64,000 nucleotides of DNA from Bacteriovoracaceae bacterium (GCA_018649885.1 JABIHA010000094.1:1-64000); one strand, 5' to 3'. Numbered from the stretch's first letter, positions 16,806-26,296 are shown. Notes: generated by a model not told the origin, from the sequence alone. Numbers and translations are program-made.

Positions 16806-19511
16806 CTATTGTTGAGTGTAATAGTCGTCTTCTTCTAAGTCTGAAGGCTCTGTTTGGTCCTTTTTAAAGTTATACTTCTCGTCACTGGAAACACCTGGTT
16901 CAGTTCCCTGCACGAAAGATTCCATATGGGTTACAAGAGAATCGTCATCTGCAAGCTTTCCTGTTGCAGAATCAATAAGAACATTTATTACTCCACTAGG
17001 CATAACGAAGTCATGTTCCCCATATCTCTTAAGACCTTTTTCCATTAAACCGGCCCAAATCGGCATTGCAGACTTTGCTCCTGTCTCGCCAAAACCTAGT
17101 GTTCGGTTATTATCAAACCCCGTCCAAACACCCGTGATTATATTGGAAGAGAACCCCATGAAAAGTGCATCAACATAAGAGTTAGTCGTTCCTGTTTTCC
17201 CCCCAATAAATTGAGAAATATGCTTTATCGCCCTTCCCGTGCCGTTTTGAACAACTCCGCGAAGTAAATTGACCATCAAATAGGATAATCTTTTATCGTA
17301 TACCTGATTTTCATCTAGAGTTAGTAGGAATGGGTTTTCTTCCTCTTCCAAGGTTCCATCACCGGAGGTAATTTGCGCATCTATTATAGAAGGCTCAAGT
17401 GAAGCTTGCTCCTCAAGATATTCATCCTTTGGATCCTTATACCCAAGCTCAATACGATTAAAATCAACTGCATTTCCTTCACCATCAGTGATGGTCGTAA
17501 TCGAAGTTAAATTTAATTTTTTCCCCATATTCGGAAAAAGAGAATAGCTGGCGACAAGGTCTATCAGCTTTACTCCAATAGATCCTAGTGAAATGCTTAA
17601 GTCATCTGGCAACTTGGCCTTGAATCCTATTCTTTTAAGAAAGCCTTTTAAATCTTTTACTCCAAGCTCTGCTGCTAACTTAACAGTCGGGACATTTCGA
17701 CTATCTTGAAGCGATTTTCTAAGTGTTATAGGGCCCTTAAATTTACCATCATAATTTCGAGGCTTCCAATTGAGTGAGTCGTCTACACCTCCCAAAGCCT
17801 CAGGGGAATCGTTAATTAGACTGGCAGGAGTGAATCCTTTTTCTAGCGCGAGAGCATAGACAAATGGCTTGAATGAAGAGCCTGGTTGCCTATTAGATTG
17901 AAGCACTCTGTTGAATTGAGATTTTGAAAAGTCCTTACCTCCAACCATTGAAATGATATGACCATTTTTTGAATTTATGGATACAAGGGCGCCCTCCACT
18001 TCTGGATATTGATCTAGCCCGCAAATCATATATTTTTCTTTCTTAATCTCTTTCACTAAACTTTCATTTTTTAAATTTTTTCTGTATACCTTCCAGAGAT
18101 GTCTCCAAACTCCACTTAGTTTTTTTGTTTTAATATCTACTAATACTATATCTCCAGCTTTTAAAATTTTTGATGGCCTATCAGCATAGGGCCTCCAAGT
18201 TGGCTCTGGGTTTATTAATCTCTCCCTGGCCCACCGAAAATTCTCATGAGGAATAGCACATTTAACTCCGCCAACAGTAACGTAAACCATCCTTTGCTTA
18301 TCACTAACTTTCCTAACGATCGCATTATATGATTCGCCCTCCATTAAAAAATTTGCAAACGAATCACTGCTTAGATGGCCTACCTCGAAATCCAAGTTTT
18401 TAACTTCCTTATTTCTTTCAGCCCAATAACTTACTAATTGGTCGTATTCATCCTCATCAAAGTTGAGTTCATAAACCTTTGTACCATCTGGATTCAACGT
18501 GAAGTGAAGTGATTTTTTACTATAGATTTCTTGACGAAATTTTTTCTCAAAGCCAATCATCTCTTCTCTTGTGAGCAGGCTTCCCTTTGAGCCTTTGTAT
18601 CCCTGTCTTTTATCAATCTCTTTAGCACCCTTATTTACTTGTTTCTCTGCAATATTTTGTAATTCTAAATCAAGGGTTGTTGAAACCTTATATCCTTTAG
18701 TTAAAAAGTTTTCCTCACCAACAAGAGCAATAACTCTTTGTCTTACCCAATCTGTGAAATGCCCTGCCTTTGATATTGATGGTTTTCTAATTCTAAACCT
18801 AATTTTCTCTATTAATGCCTCTTCATATTGATCTTTATCAATAGAGTTTGTCTCAAGCATTCTTCTAAGCACATATTTCTGACGAATCTTTGCATACTTT
18901 GGGTTCCGGTATGGAGAATACTTACTTGGAGCAACAGGAAGTCCTGCAATCAAAGCACTCTCTGCCACTGTTGCCTCTGATAAGTCTTTATCAAAATATC
19001 CTCTAAAGGCAGCCTTAACTCCATGGTAGCTACCACCTAGGTAGATGTGATTCAAATAAAAAAACAAAATTTCTTTTTTTGAATATATCTGCTCAATTTT
19101 CACAGCAAGAAGAATATCTTTAATTTTTCTTATAAAGGATTTCTCTCTTGAAAGTAGTATTTGCTTGGCAACCTGCTGAGTAATAGTACTTCCGCCTTGA
19201 ACAAGTCCCCCTGCTCTTATATCTGCAAGCAATGCCCTTAGCATTCCTTGAAAATCCACACCATGGTGGATATAAAATCTATCATCCTCTGCAGATACAA
19301 ACGCATTAATCAAATTTTCTGGCAATTCATCAAAGCTTGCAATTTCCCTTGTTTCTTTACCTATTTCTAAAAGGACACTACCGTCTTTGGACAAAATTTG
19401 AGATGGAACTGGTGGGCTATAGTCTTCTAGCTTATCAATTGGTGGAAGATCCATTGAAATAATAAATACCACGGCACCCGCAAAGAGAGCTCCCGCAAAG
19501 CTCAACCCCAA
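16806..19511 (-). CDS. Penicillin-binding protein 1A-type transglycosylase/transpeptidase
   Basis: A class A PBP of about 900 residues that polymerises and cross-links peptidoglycan at the inner membrane. The GT51 glycosyltransferase domain (about residues 50-220) has VSAEDDRFYIHHGVD and QGGSTITQQVAKQ. The OB-like insertion is residues about 300-500. The transpeptidase domain has the nucleophile motif SSFKPF, the SRN motif (DSRNVPTV) and KTGTT. The acidic C-terminal tail is low complexity. The annotated start is TTG, but the in-frame sequence upstream encodes KLFKKLTIAFLG, a typical basic membrane-anchor start with no ATG, GTG or TTG; the real initiation codon may be ATT, ATA or ATC near 19548. 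Confidence 0.9.
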   Translation of the reverse strand: MGLSFAGALFAGAVVFIISMDLPPIDKLEDYSPPVPSQILSKDGSVLLEIGKETREIASFDELPENLINAFVSAEDDRFYIHHGVDFQGMLRALLADIRAGGLVQGGSTITQQVAKQILLSREKSFIRKIKDILLAVKIEQIYSKKEILFFYLNHIYLGGSYHGVKAAFRGYFDKDLSEATVAESALIAGLPVAPSKYSPYRNPKYAKIRQKYVLRRMLETNSIDKDQYEEALIEKIRFRIRKPSISKAGHFTDWVRQRVIALVGEENFLTKGYKVSTTLDLELQNIAEKQVNKGAKEIDKRQGYKGSKGSLLTREEMIGFEKKFRQEIYSKKSLHFTLNPDGTKVYELNFDEDEYDQLVSYWAERNKEVKNLDFEVGHLSSDSFANFLMEGESYNAIVRKVSDKQRMVYVTVGGVKCAIPHENFRWARERLINPEPTWRPYADRPSKILKAGDIVLVDIKTKKLSGVWRHLWKVYRKNLKNESLVKEIKKEKYMICGLDQYPEVEGALVSINSKNGHIISMVGGKDFSKSQFNRVLQSNRQPGSSFKPFVYALALEKGFTPASLINDSPEALGGVDDSLNWKPRNYDGKFKGPITLRKSLQDSRNVPTVKLAAELGVKDLKGFLKRIGFKAKLPDDLSISLGSIGVKLIDLVASYSLFPNMGKKLNLTSITTITDGEGNAVDFNRIELGYKDPKDEYLEEQASLEPSIIDAQITSGDGTLEEEENPFLLTLDENQVYDKRLSYLMVNLLRGVVQNGTGRAIKHISQFIGGKTGTTNSYVDALFMGFSSNIITGVWTGFDNNRTLGFGETGAKSAMPIWAGLMEKGLKRYGEHDFVMPSGVINVLIDSATGKLADDDSLVTHMESFVQGTEPGVSSDEKYNFKKDQTEPSDLEEDDYYTQQ

Positions 19512-19557
19512 AAATGCTATAGTAAGTTTTTTAAATAATTTGATAATTATCTCATTT

Positions 19558-20544
19558 TTATCGATGGTTTTCTTTCCATAGTTTTATACCATCATTCAGT
19601 TCACTGATTAAGAGCCTTCCTCTTTTTTCACCTAGTTTGATAAATTCAGAAACAGACCCTAGGTTATCTATACTATCAGAAGGCTCGGTTATTTCTACTT
19701 TTATGTCGAAATTCATTTTCCCAGAGTCAAGTACCCCTTTTATTTTATTATAAATTCCTAAGACGTGACCACCACTAGTGTCTACATTTACTCTATTTCC
19801 CATACTATCAATAAAAATAAGAATATCTGCACCTAAATCCTTAATAGATGACAAATTGAATTCACTACTCAGCATCGCGTTGCAATATCGCTGACTACAT
19901 GTTGACTTAGAAAGACCTACTAATGAGCTAAGGAGCTCTTTAAATTTTCCCCGGCGAATATAACTCAATTTCATTTTCTTGTCCCTCTTGAGGGCCGGAA
20001 ATAAAAAGGTAAGTTCAGTAGTTTCGAGTTTTATATCTCCATATCTGTTGGAAAAATATTCAACAAAAATCTTCTTCCAGTTTTTTGAATAGGGGGTAAC
20101 GCGCTTAACCTTTCGATAAAAATTAAATAACTCCCATTCTAAAATTTCAGCATTTTTCGATTTAGCATAAATAAAGCTAACTACTGCTCCCATGCCAAAC
20201 CCCGTAATAATGTGAGGTCTAATATTTGCTTTTTCGAGTTCCTTCAAGATGCCAACGGCAATAGAAGTTCGATATAGCCCTGGTCCCAAAACAATTCCAA
20301 TGACAGGCTCACGGACTTTAATAGATTGGTAATCACTATTTTGATTTAAGTCAGGACCATAAGCATCGGGGTTATCGTCTGCACTTATATTTATGCTCTT
20401 CTTGCTACGATCTGCTTCATTTTCACTTAAACTCACACCCTCATAGTCTTCTGGTAAATTTTCAGTTTTAGTACTTGAGCACCCACTTAACACAATTAGA
20501 AAAGCTATGGTTTTAATTGATGAAAAAATTAGATCCTTACTCAA
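19558..20544 (-). CDS. Patatin-like lipoprotein lacking the catalytic serine
   Basis: A 328-residue predicted lipoprotein (lipobox LSGC, Cys about residue 22) with an acidic linker and then a patatin/RssA-like alpha-beta fold: IGIVLGPGLYRTSIAVGIL corresponds to the oxyanion loop and first helix, and TGFGMGAVVSFIYA to the nucleophile elbow. The canonical GxSxG reads GFGMG here, so the nucleophile Ser is Gly, and the expected D-G/A dyad is not clear. It is probably a non-catalytic derivative. It starts with TTG, overlapping the end of xseB by eight bases, and is followed directly by the PBP1A gene. Confidence 0.72.
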   Translation of the reverse strand: MSKDLIFSSIKTIAFLIVLSGCSSTKTENLPEDYEGVSLSENEADRSKKSINISADDNPDAYGPDLNQNSDYQSIKVREPVIGIVLGPGLYRTSIAVGILKELEKANIRPHIITGFGMGAVVSFIYAKSKNAEILEWELFNFYRKVKRVTPYSKNWKKIFVEYFSNRYGDIKLETTELTFLFPALKRDKKMKLSYIRRGKFKELLSSLVGLSKSTCSQRYCNAMLSSEFNLSSIKDLGADILIFIDSMGNRVNVDTSGGHVLGIYNKIKGVLDSGKMNFDIKVEITEPSDSIDNLGSVSEFIKLGEKRGRLLISELNDGIKLWKENHR

Positions 20545-20752
20545 AGTCCTGTTCCTGTAAGTCCTCAGTTAAAACTTTGACCTTCTTTTCAATTTTCACT
20601 AGAGATTTTTTACATTTTTTATACAAAGCCACCCCGTCCTCGAATTTTTTTAAGCTTGATTCCAGGTCTAATTCTCCATTTTCTAACAACTCTACAACTT
20701 CTTCTAGTTTTTCGAGTTGGTCTTCAAGTTTTTCTGAACTTTTTCCCGCCAT
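20537..20752 (-). CDS. xseB: Exodeoxyribonuclease VII small subunit
   Basis: A 71-residue protein, the usual XseB length. The sequence EDQLEKLEEVVELLENGELD, then LESSLKKFEDGVALYKKCKK is the family signature of two helices that bind the XseA large subunit. Exonuclease VII degrades single-stranded DNA. It starts behind AGGAAG. xseA is not in the window. The downstream patatin-like gene begins inside its last codons. Confidence 0.93.
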   Translation of the reverse strand: MAGKSSEKLEDQLEKLEEVVELLENGELDLESSLKKFEDGVALYKKCKKSLVKIEKKVKVLTEDLQEQDFE

Positions 20753-20993
20753 GGTATTCTTCCTAGATGTCCGACTGATTTGGTTGGTTTAATAAGTAAT
20801 ATTTTCCACATTATACCCTAAGTTCAATAAAAATTGACTACTTTACTGTCAAATTTCGAACGTTCCCTACGAAAAATAGGATAGTTAGATATACGGACTT
20901 TTTTTCCCGCGTAGAGAATTTGGCACCTGGGGCCTATAGTTTTAGTAGGAAATAGGGATATTCCCTGTGCCTATTGCCCCTGATGGAGGTGTA

Positions 20994-21833
20994 TTGAAAA
21001 ATATTTGGGTCCCACTCTCTGCTGCTATTTCCCAACAAAGGAATGTCGACACAATCGCCAACAATGTCGCCAATGCAAACACGCCAGGATTTAAAAAGGA
21101 TCAACTTGTTTTCAAAGAATATCTAACGACCCTTGATAAGGGTCACTATGAAATTGACCAACCACATCGTGAGTGGAAGCCGGGTGATTTCTATAGGTCA
21201 TATGGAGCTGAAAACTCGTATGTTCAGGTAGACGGTAGCTTTACGAATTTTAAACAAGGTCAGCTCACTCCTACTAGAAATCCATTTGATATAGCTGTCC
21301 AAGGAAAAGGGTTTTTTGAAATCCTCACTCCAAACGGTATTAGATATTCCCGAAAAGGAAGTTTTAGTCTATCTAGAGAAGGAGAGCTGGTAACAGACCA
21401 GGGATACAAAGTTTTGGGAAAATTAAATCCCAAGCAACTCGAAGAAAAGGTAGACCCCGGCAAACCACCAATATCGCCAGCAGATCGTGTAATAAAATTC
21501 GAAACTTCAGGAAGGCCAACTGTAAACCTACAAGGTGAGGTTTATGTTAGGGGCCAAAAAATTGCAGACCTTTCAGTTGTAGAGTTTAAAGATCCACATG
21601 CGCTCTATAAAGAGGGCAACTCAATGTATATAAATAAGGGCAATGAAAATATATCTACTAGGCCCAATCAATCAGCGATCTACCAAGGATTTGTGGAAGA
21701 ATCAAATGTAAATGCAGTAGCAGAAATGTCAAATCTCATAAAGGCCCATAGACATTTTGAATCAATTCAAAAAGCAATAAAAACTTACGATACAATTTCA
21801 GGTCGTGGTGTAAATGATATAGCAAAGTTTTAA
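20994..21833 (+). CDS. flgF: Flagellar proximal rod protein FlgF
   Basis: A 279-residue rod protein. The N terminus IWVPLSAAISQQRNVDTIANNVANANTPGF contains the rod/hook family ANNxANxxTxGF signature, and the C terminus has the matching helical motif VNAVAEMSNLIKAHRHFE. The FlgF/FlgG central domain NPFDIAVQGKGFFEI is present. I place the start at TTG 20994, four bases after GGAGG, because the protein then begins at the family N terminus; the frame is open back to a GTG at 20967. First gene of a long flagellar operon. Confidence 0.88.
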   Translation: MKNIWVPLSAAISQQRNVDTIANNVANANTPGFKKDQLVFKEYLTTLDKGHYEIDQPHREWKPGDFYRSYGAENSYVQVDGSFTNFKQGQLTPTRNPFDIAVQGKGFFEILTPNGIRYSRKGSFSLSREGELVTDQGYKVLGKLNPKQLEEKVDPGKPPISPADRVIKFETSGRPTVNLQGEVYVRGQKIADLSVVEFKDPHALYKEGNSMYINKGNENISTRPNQSAIYQGFVEESNVNAVAEMSNLIKAHRHFESIQKAIKTYDTISGRGVNDIAKF

Positions 21834-21858
21834 ATGATGTTTCCAGGAGGGAAGCAAG

Positions 21859-22644
21859 ATGAGAGCTCTTAATACAGCAGCAACAGGAATGGCAGCTCAA
21901 GAAGCAAATGTCAGCACAATTTCCAACAATATTGCCAACGTCAATACTACTGGCTTTAAAAAAGCTAGAACTGAGTTTGAAGATCTTCTCTACCAAACAA
22001 TTCAAGAATCAGGATCGAGATCATCTGCTAATACGCAATACAACGTAGGTACACAACTTGGAGCTGGAGCAAAAGTTTCTGCTACTAGAAAAGTTTTTGA
22101 GCAAGGCAGTCCACAAATTACCAAAAATCCATTTGATGTAATGGTAAGTGGTGGAGAGGGACTCTTTGGAATTATTACTCCTAACAATCAAGTTCGCTAT
22201 ACAAGAGATGGTGCATTTAATGTAGACGCAGCTGGAAACTTGGTTACAAAAACGGGATTTAGGGTTTTCCCTGGAATCACCATGCCCCCAGGAACCGTCA
22301 GCGTAAATATTACACCAGAAGGAAAAGTTGATACCTATCAAAAAGATAGTGTCGAGCCTAACAATATCGGGAGCATCCCTCTATTCACTTTTGTAAATCC
22401 TGTAGGACTTAGGTCTGAGGGCGGGAATATGTATCGTGCCACAACTGCCAGTGGAGCACCTATTCAAACGGTTGCTGGTGAGAGTAACTCTGGGAGTATT
22501 CAACAGGGAATGCTTGAATCATCTAATGTAAGCATAATGAATGAAATGACAAGTATGATAAAGGCTCAAAGAGCTTATGAAATGAACTCAAAAGTTATGG
22601 GTGTAGCAGACCAAATGTTACAAACCGCAAATAATGTAAGGTAA
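21859..22644 (+). CDS. flgG: Flagellar distal rod protein FlgG
   Basis: A 261-residue protein, the standard FlgG length. It begins MRALNTAATGMAAQEANVST and continues ISNNIANVNTTGFKK; the centre contains KNPFDVMVSGGEGLFGI and the C terminus SNVSIMNEMTSMIKAQRAYE with NSKVM. FlgG forms the distal rod linking rod to hook. It is preceded by AGGAGG and follows flgF by 25 bp. Confidence 0.96.
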   Translation: MRALNTAATGMAAQEANVSTISNNIANVNTTGFKKARTEFEDLLYQTIQESGSRSSANTQYNVGTQLGAGAKVSATRKVFEQGSPQITKNPFDVMVSGGEGLFGIITPNNQVRYTRDGAFNVDAAGNLVTKTGFRVFPGITMPPGTVSVNITPEGKVDTYQKDSVEPNNIGSIPLFTFVNPVGLRSEGGNMYRATTASGAPIQTVAGESNSGSIQQGMLESSNVSIMNEMTSMIKAQRAYEMNSKVMGVADQMLQTANNVR

Positions 22645-22649
22645 GCTAG

Positions 22650-23549
22650 ATGGTAAAAAATATTCTACTCATAAGTATTTTGGTTTTAATCTCTCATGCA
22701 CTTGGAGCAAGTCAGTGCCAAATTAAAGCTCATGATAATTATGGAATTATTGGTGATGGCCTTAAAAAGGCTAAGTTATCTAGTCTAGTAAAATTCAGTA
22801 ACTGCGACAAATCCATTCTTGAGCGCTTCCGGTCAATTCTAGTTAATGTAAGGGGCAAAATAAATGCTCAGCAAGTAAGCGATAATTTTATTGGTCATGA
22901 AGAGCTTACATTAACTCCTGATAATATAAATGTTTACCAGGCTGAAGACCTAATATCTAAGAAACTAAAATTGAGAGCAGATCAAAAATTATTTGATCTA
23001 AAGTTGATAGCTGCTAACAAAGTATTATTCTGGAGCAATAGCGATTCTGTTACATTATATTGCAATGATTGTCAGGGCCCTGGAAACAGATATTTAACAA
23101 TCTCATTTCGCAATCCCATTACCCTAGTTAAAATTCGCTATAACCTAGAAGCAACTCTTAAGGTGAAAATCAAGGTTCTCAAAGCAACCAATACTATTTC
23201 CATCCTCTCTCGAGATGAATTTAGACACAATATGAAGGAATCATTCATCTATACTGATACTCCTTCAAACTATTTTTTTGACGTAGATAAATTGTCATTT
23301 TACAGACTTAATAAAAATTTCCCTCAAGGTAAAGCACTTGAAACAGTAGACCTTGCAGCAAAATATCTTGTCAAAATTGGAAGCTCTACTGGAGTCACCT
23401 TTAATAGTGGAACTCTAAAGTTGACTACAAAGGCAATTGCTAAGAAAGCCGGGAAATTTGGAGAAGTCATAGATTTATATAATCCAACAACTAAAAAAAA
23501 TATAGTCGGAAAAGTTATAGGTTTTAACAAGGTTGCAGTTGAGCTATGA
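22650..23549 (+). CDS. flgA: Flagellar P-ring assembly chaperone FlgA
   Basis: A 299-residue periplasmic protein with signal peptide (ILLISILVLISHALG). The C-terminal SAF-like domain (about residues 215-299) has GVTFNSGTLKLTTKAIAKKA and DLYNPTTKKNIVGKVIGFN, typical of FlgA, which assists FlgI ring assembly. It lies five bases after flgG and overlaps flgH by four bases. The N-terminal half diverges from enterobacterial FlgA. Confidence 0.85.
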   Translation: MVKNILLISILVLISHALGASQCQIKAHDNYGIIGDGLKKAKLSSLVKFSNCDKSILERFRSILVNVRGKINAQQVSDNFIGHEELTLTPDNINVYQAEDLISKKLKLRADQKLFDLKLIAANKVLFWSNSDSVTLYCNDCQGPGNRYLTISFRNPITLVKIRYNLEATLKVKIKVLKATNTISILSRDEFRHNMKESFIYTDTPSNYFFDVDKLSFYRLNKNFPQGKALETVDLAAKYLVKIGSSTGVTFNSGTLKLTTKAIAKKAGKFGEVIDLYNPTTKKNIVGKVIGFNKVAVEL

Positions 23550-24364
23550 AAATGAAATCACTACGTCTTTTAATTATTTTATTTAGTATTAATTTTACCT
23601 TCACCTCTTGCGGTGTTGTAGATGGTTATCACAATAAATTTGATAAAGAAAAAAGACAGCAATATGATCAGCAAAGTGGCCGCTATAAATATAATAAAGA
23701 TCGATTTGAACAATTTCGGCAAAAGGGCAATGGTTTTGCTGGTAATAATATGAGGTCGCTGCAAAATAATGCAAATGCCAAAATCAATAGTGTCTCATCT
23801 GCCAATGTCGGAAATTTCAAACCTGGAGTTCAAAGACTATACAACAAACAAAAGAAACCTCGTCTTAAAGCACAAGATCTTTACGACAATGGAAATACTG
23901 CAAGTCTGTGGGGAACACAAGACCTAGACTCGTTCTTATTTACAAAAACAAATTATAAAAAGCTTGGGGATATAATTGTTATAAAAGTTGTAAAAGGTCT
24001 TAAAGACGAAATTGGCCTAGAACTAAATCGAAGATTTCCAGCCATGAAAAAAGAAGAAGAAGAGGATGAGGCAAAAGACGGTAAAGACGCCGATGGAAAA
24101 AAAGATGAAAAGAAGACTGCGGAGAAAAAAGATGCTCCAGCTCCAGCTGCAGATCCCAAGAAGATCTATGACAAGATCTCTGGTCTTGTCGTTGAAGAAA
24201 TTAATAAGGGCCATATCCTTATAAGAGGAAGAAAAGATGTTCTTTATAGAAATAGAAAGCGTCTAATTGAGATACAGGCACTCGTTAATCGTAAAGATGT
24301 CACAGATGACGACAGTGTCACATCAAATAAAATACTTGAATCAACCGTAACTATAATTAGGTAA
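23546..24364 (+). CDS. flgH: Flagellar L-ring lipoprotein FlgH with a charged insertion
   Basis: A 272-residue outer-membrane ring protein. The lipobox TSC is at about residue 22. The FlgH core is visible in SLWGTQDLDSFLFT, KLGDIIVIKVVKGLKDEIG and, near the C terminus, INKGHILIRGRKDVLYR with the final strand STVTIIR. The region at about residues 163-205, after RRFPAMKKEEEE, is a Lys/Glu/Asp/Ala-rich low-complexity stretch where other FlgH proteins have structured sequence. Its 5' end overlaps flgA, and flgI follows after three bases. Confidence 0.88.
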   Translation: MKMKSLRLLIILFSINFTFTSCGVVDGYHNKFDKEKRQQYDQQSGRYKYNKDRFEQFRQKGNGFAGNNMRSLQNNANAKINSVSSANVGNFKPGVQRLYNKQKKPRLKAQDLYDNGNTASLWGTQDLDSFLFTKTNYKKLGDIIVIKVVKGLKDEIGLELNRRFPAMKKEEEEDEAKDGKDADGKKDEKKTAEKKDAPAPAADPKKIYDKISGLVVEEINKGHILIRGRKDVLYRNRKRLIEIQALVNRKDVTDDDSVTSNKILESTVTIIR

Positions 24365-24367
24365 GAT

Positions 24368-25381
24368 ATGAAACCTACAAAAATTGCAATTTTAATACTA
24401 CTCACTTTGGCTGGAAACCTTTACGGTGCTAAAACACGTCTTAAAGATATACTCACTGTTAAAGGTGTAAGGGAAAATCCTCTTATAGGATATGGACTTG
24501 TTATAGGTCTTAATGGAACTGGTGATGGAGGTGGAGAGATTACGACTTCCTCACTTCTTAGAATGTTTAATAAATTAGGCTTGAATCCTCAGCAGGAAAT
24601 TAGCTCAAAAAATGTCGCTGCAGTTATTGTCACAGCTAAGCTCCCCCCATTCTCCAGAATAGGTCAAAAAATTGATATCAGCGTTTCATCTATTGGAGAT
24701 GCCGGCTCTCTTGCTGGTGGAGTTTTACTTGTGACTCCTCTCAAATCAGGTGATGAAAAAATATATGCAGTTGCTTCTGGAAATATTTCCATTGGTGGCC
24801 TTGAACAAGGGGCACATTTTGCCACCACAGCAAGAATTCCAAATGGTGCTGTTGTGGAAGAAGAGCTAGAGCTTAACTTTTCTGATAAAAAAAGCTTGAG
24901 GCTAAACCTCAAGATATCCGATTTCACTACTGCTGCTCGAGTTGAAAGAGTAATAAATGAGGAGTTGGGTGGAAAATTTGCAATTGCTAGAGATGCCACA
25001 ACTATTGACCTAATTGTCCCTACTCACTACCAAAAAAAGGTAGTTCCATTGATGGCGATTATCGAAAATTTCACAGTCAACACAGATACTGTTGCCAAAA
25101 TAGTAATTAATGAAAGAACTGGCACAGTTGTCGCCGGTGGTGATGTTAGGCTTAAGCCTGTGGCCATCAGTCATAACGAATTGACTATTCAAATCAAGGG
25201 TGGAGATGGTGGTGAGGAAGGCGCAAAACCGAGTTCACTGTATATGCTTGACAAGGGTACTACACTAAATGACCTCGTTTCGGCCCTCAATGCCTTGGGT
25301 GTAAAGCCTGAGGATTTAATTTCAATATTCCAAGCACTCAAAGTAAATGGATCCCTTATCGGAGAGCTCGAGTTTATGTAA
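24368..25381 (+). CDS. flgI: Flagellar P-ring protein FlgI
   Basis: A 337-residue protein with signal peptide (ILILLTLAGNLYG). The mature start RLKDILTVKGVRENPLIGYG, then LVIGLNGTGDG, is diagnostic. Conserved internal motifs are NVAAVIVTAKLPPFSRIGQ, ISVSSIGDAGSLAGGVLL and INERTGTVVAGGDVRL. FlgI forms the periplasmic P ring around the rod. Part of the flgFGAHIJMNKL operon. Confidence 0.97.
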   Translation: MKPTKIAILILLTLAGNLYGAKTRLKDILTVKGVRENPLIGYGLVIGLNGTGDGGGEITTSSLLRMFNKLGLNPQQEISSKNVAAVIVTAKLPPFSRIGQKIDISVSSIGDAGSLAGGVLLVTPLKSGDEKIYAVASGNISIGGLEQGAHFATTARIPNGAVVEEELELNFSDKKSLRLNLKISDFTTAARVERVINEELGGKFAIARDATTIDLIVPTHYQKKVVPLMAIIENFTVNTDTVAKIVINERTGTVVAGGDVRLKPVAISHNELTIQIKGGDGGEEGAKPSSLYMLDKGTTLNDLVSALNALGVKPEDLISIFQALKVNGSLIGELEFM

Positions 25382-25495
25382 AAAATCCCTCTAGAAGGGC
25401 TTTTCGCTGGATCTTTGTTAACAAAGGGTGTTAAAATCAAAGTGAAGTTAGTTAGTCAGGAGGACAACTAATAATAGTAAGCCAGGAAGGTTAAT

Positions 25496-25963
25496 TTGAT
25501 TTCTAAAACAACTCCACCAGGAATTTCCTTAGAAAAAAAGAATAAGCCTACGCCTATTAAAAATAGTCATCCTCGTGATGACACAAGATTTATTCCTGAG
25601 CCCTTTAAAAAAGTGGCGCGGGGTATGGAAGAACAGTTTATAAACTATATGTTGGGACAAATGAATAAATCTGTTGATAAGGCCAAAGATGCAAGTAGTG
25701 CAATGGACTACTATAATTCATTACAAGATAATGAAAGATCAAAAATTTTGGCAAATAAAGACGGTGGTCTCGGACTCCAAAAAGTTATTTTGAATCAAAT
25801 GTATCCAAAGCATCTAAGAAATGAGGCTCAATTCAATGCCCAAATGAATATGTTGAAAGGTAAAAGACCTCCAGCACAGCAAAATGGTGCCATCCAAAAA
25901 TATCGGGACAATGGCCCACAACCGCAAAATGGAATCACTCTAAAAGGAGCAAACCATGAGTAA
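25496..25963 (+). CDS. flgJ: Rod-binding protein, FlgJ N-terminal-type (no muramidase domain)
   Basis: A 155-residue protein matching only the rod-binding half of FlgJ: KKVARGMEEQFINYMLGQMN, then YYNSLQDNERSKILANKDGG and LGLQKVILNQMYPKH. The peptidoglycan-hydrolase domain of enterobacterial FlgJ is absent, as in many non-enteric bacteria. It starts with TTG five bases after AGGAAGG. It overlaps flgM by eight bases. Confidence 0.85.
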   Translation: MISKTTPPGISLEKKNKPTPIKNSHPRDDTRFIPEPFKKVARGMEEQFINYMLGQMNKSVDKAKDASSAMDYYNSLQDNERSKILANKDGGLGLQKVILNQMYPKHLRNEAQFNAQMNMLKGKRPPAQQNGAIQKYRDNGPQPQNGITLKGANHE

Positions 25964-26285
25964 AATCGATCCAAATATTAATCGATCCTCGTTTTTCCCA
26001 AAAGGTAAAAACAATGGTGTTAACAAAGCTAATGGCCCCAGCAAGATTCCACGCAATGGGGTTCAAAGGGCCAAAGAACTAGCTGGTATAACTTCTAAAG
26101 ATGCAAAGGTTGATATTCCAGAGGCCATAAAAGATTTTGCAAAAATAAAGAAGGTTGTGGATAAAGTACCCACCAAGGATAACACTGCCAAAATTGCTAA
26201 ATTGAAAGCTCAGATTAGCCAGGGCACTTATTCAATTAATTATGACAAATTAGCAGATAAAATGCTTGATCAAGAATATATTTAA
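25956..26285 (+). CDS. flgM: Anti-sigma-28 factor FlgM
   Basis: A 109-residue protein. The C-terminal stretch IAKLKAQISQGTYSINYDKL, followed by ADKMLDQE, is the sigma-28-binding signature of FlgM. FlgM holds the flagellar sigma factor inactive until it is exported through the completed hook. The N-terminal half is basic and disordered, as usual. It starts behind AAAGGAG. Its presence predicts a sigma-28 regulon, consistent with the promoter found before csrA. Confidence 0.88.
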   Translation: MSKIDPNINRSSFFPKGKNNGVNKANGPSKIPRNGVQRAKELAGITSKDAKVDIPEAIKDFAKIKKVVDKVPTKDNTAKIAKLKAQISQGTYSINYDKLADKMLDQEYI

Positions 26286-26296
26286 AGGAGTTTTTT

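Noticed and set aside
20928-20944. TTGGCACCTGGGGCCT before flgF as a sigma-54 promoter
   Set aside because: The GC of the -12 element is two bases too close to the -24 GG; sigma-54 tolerates almost no spacing change.
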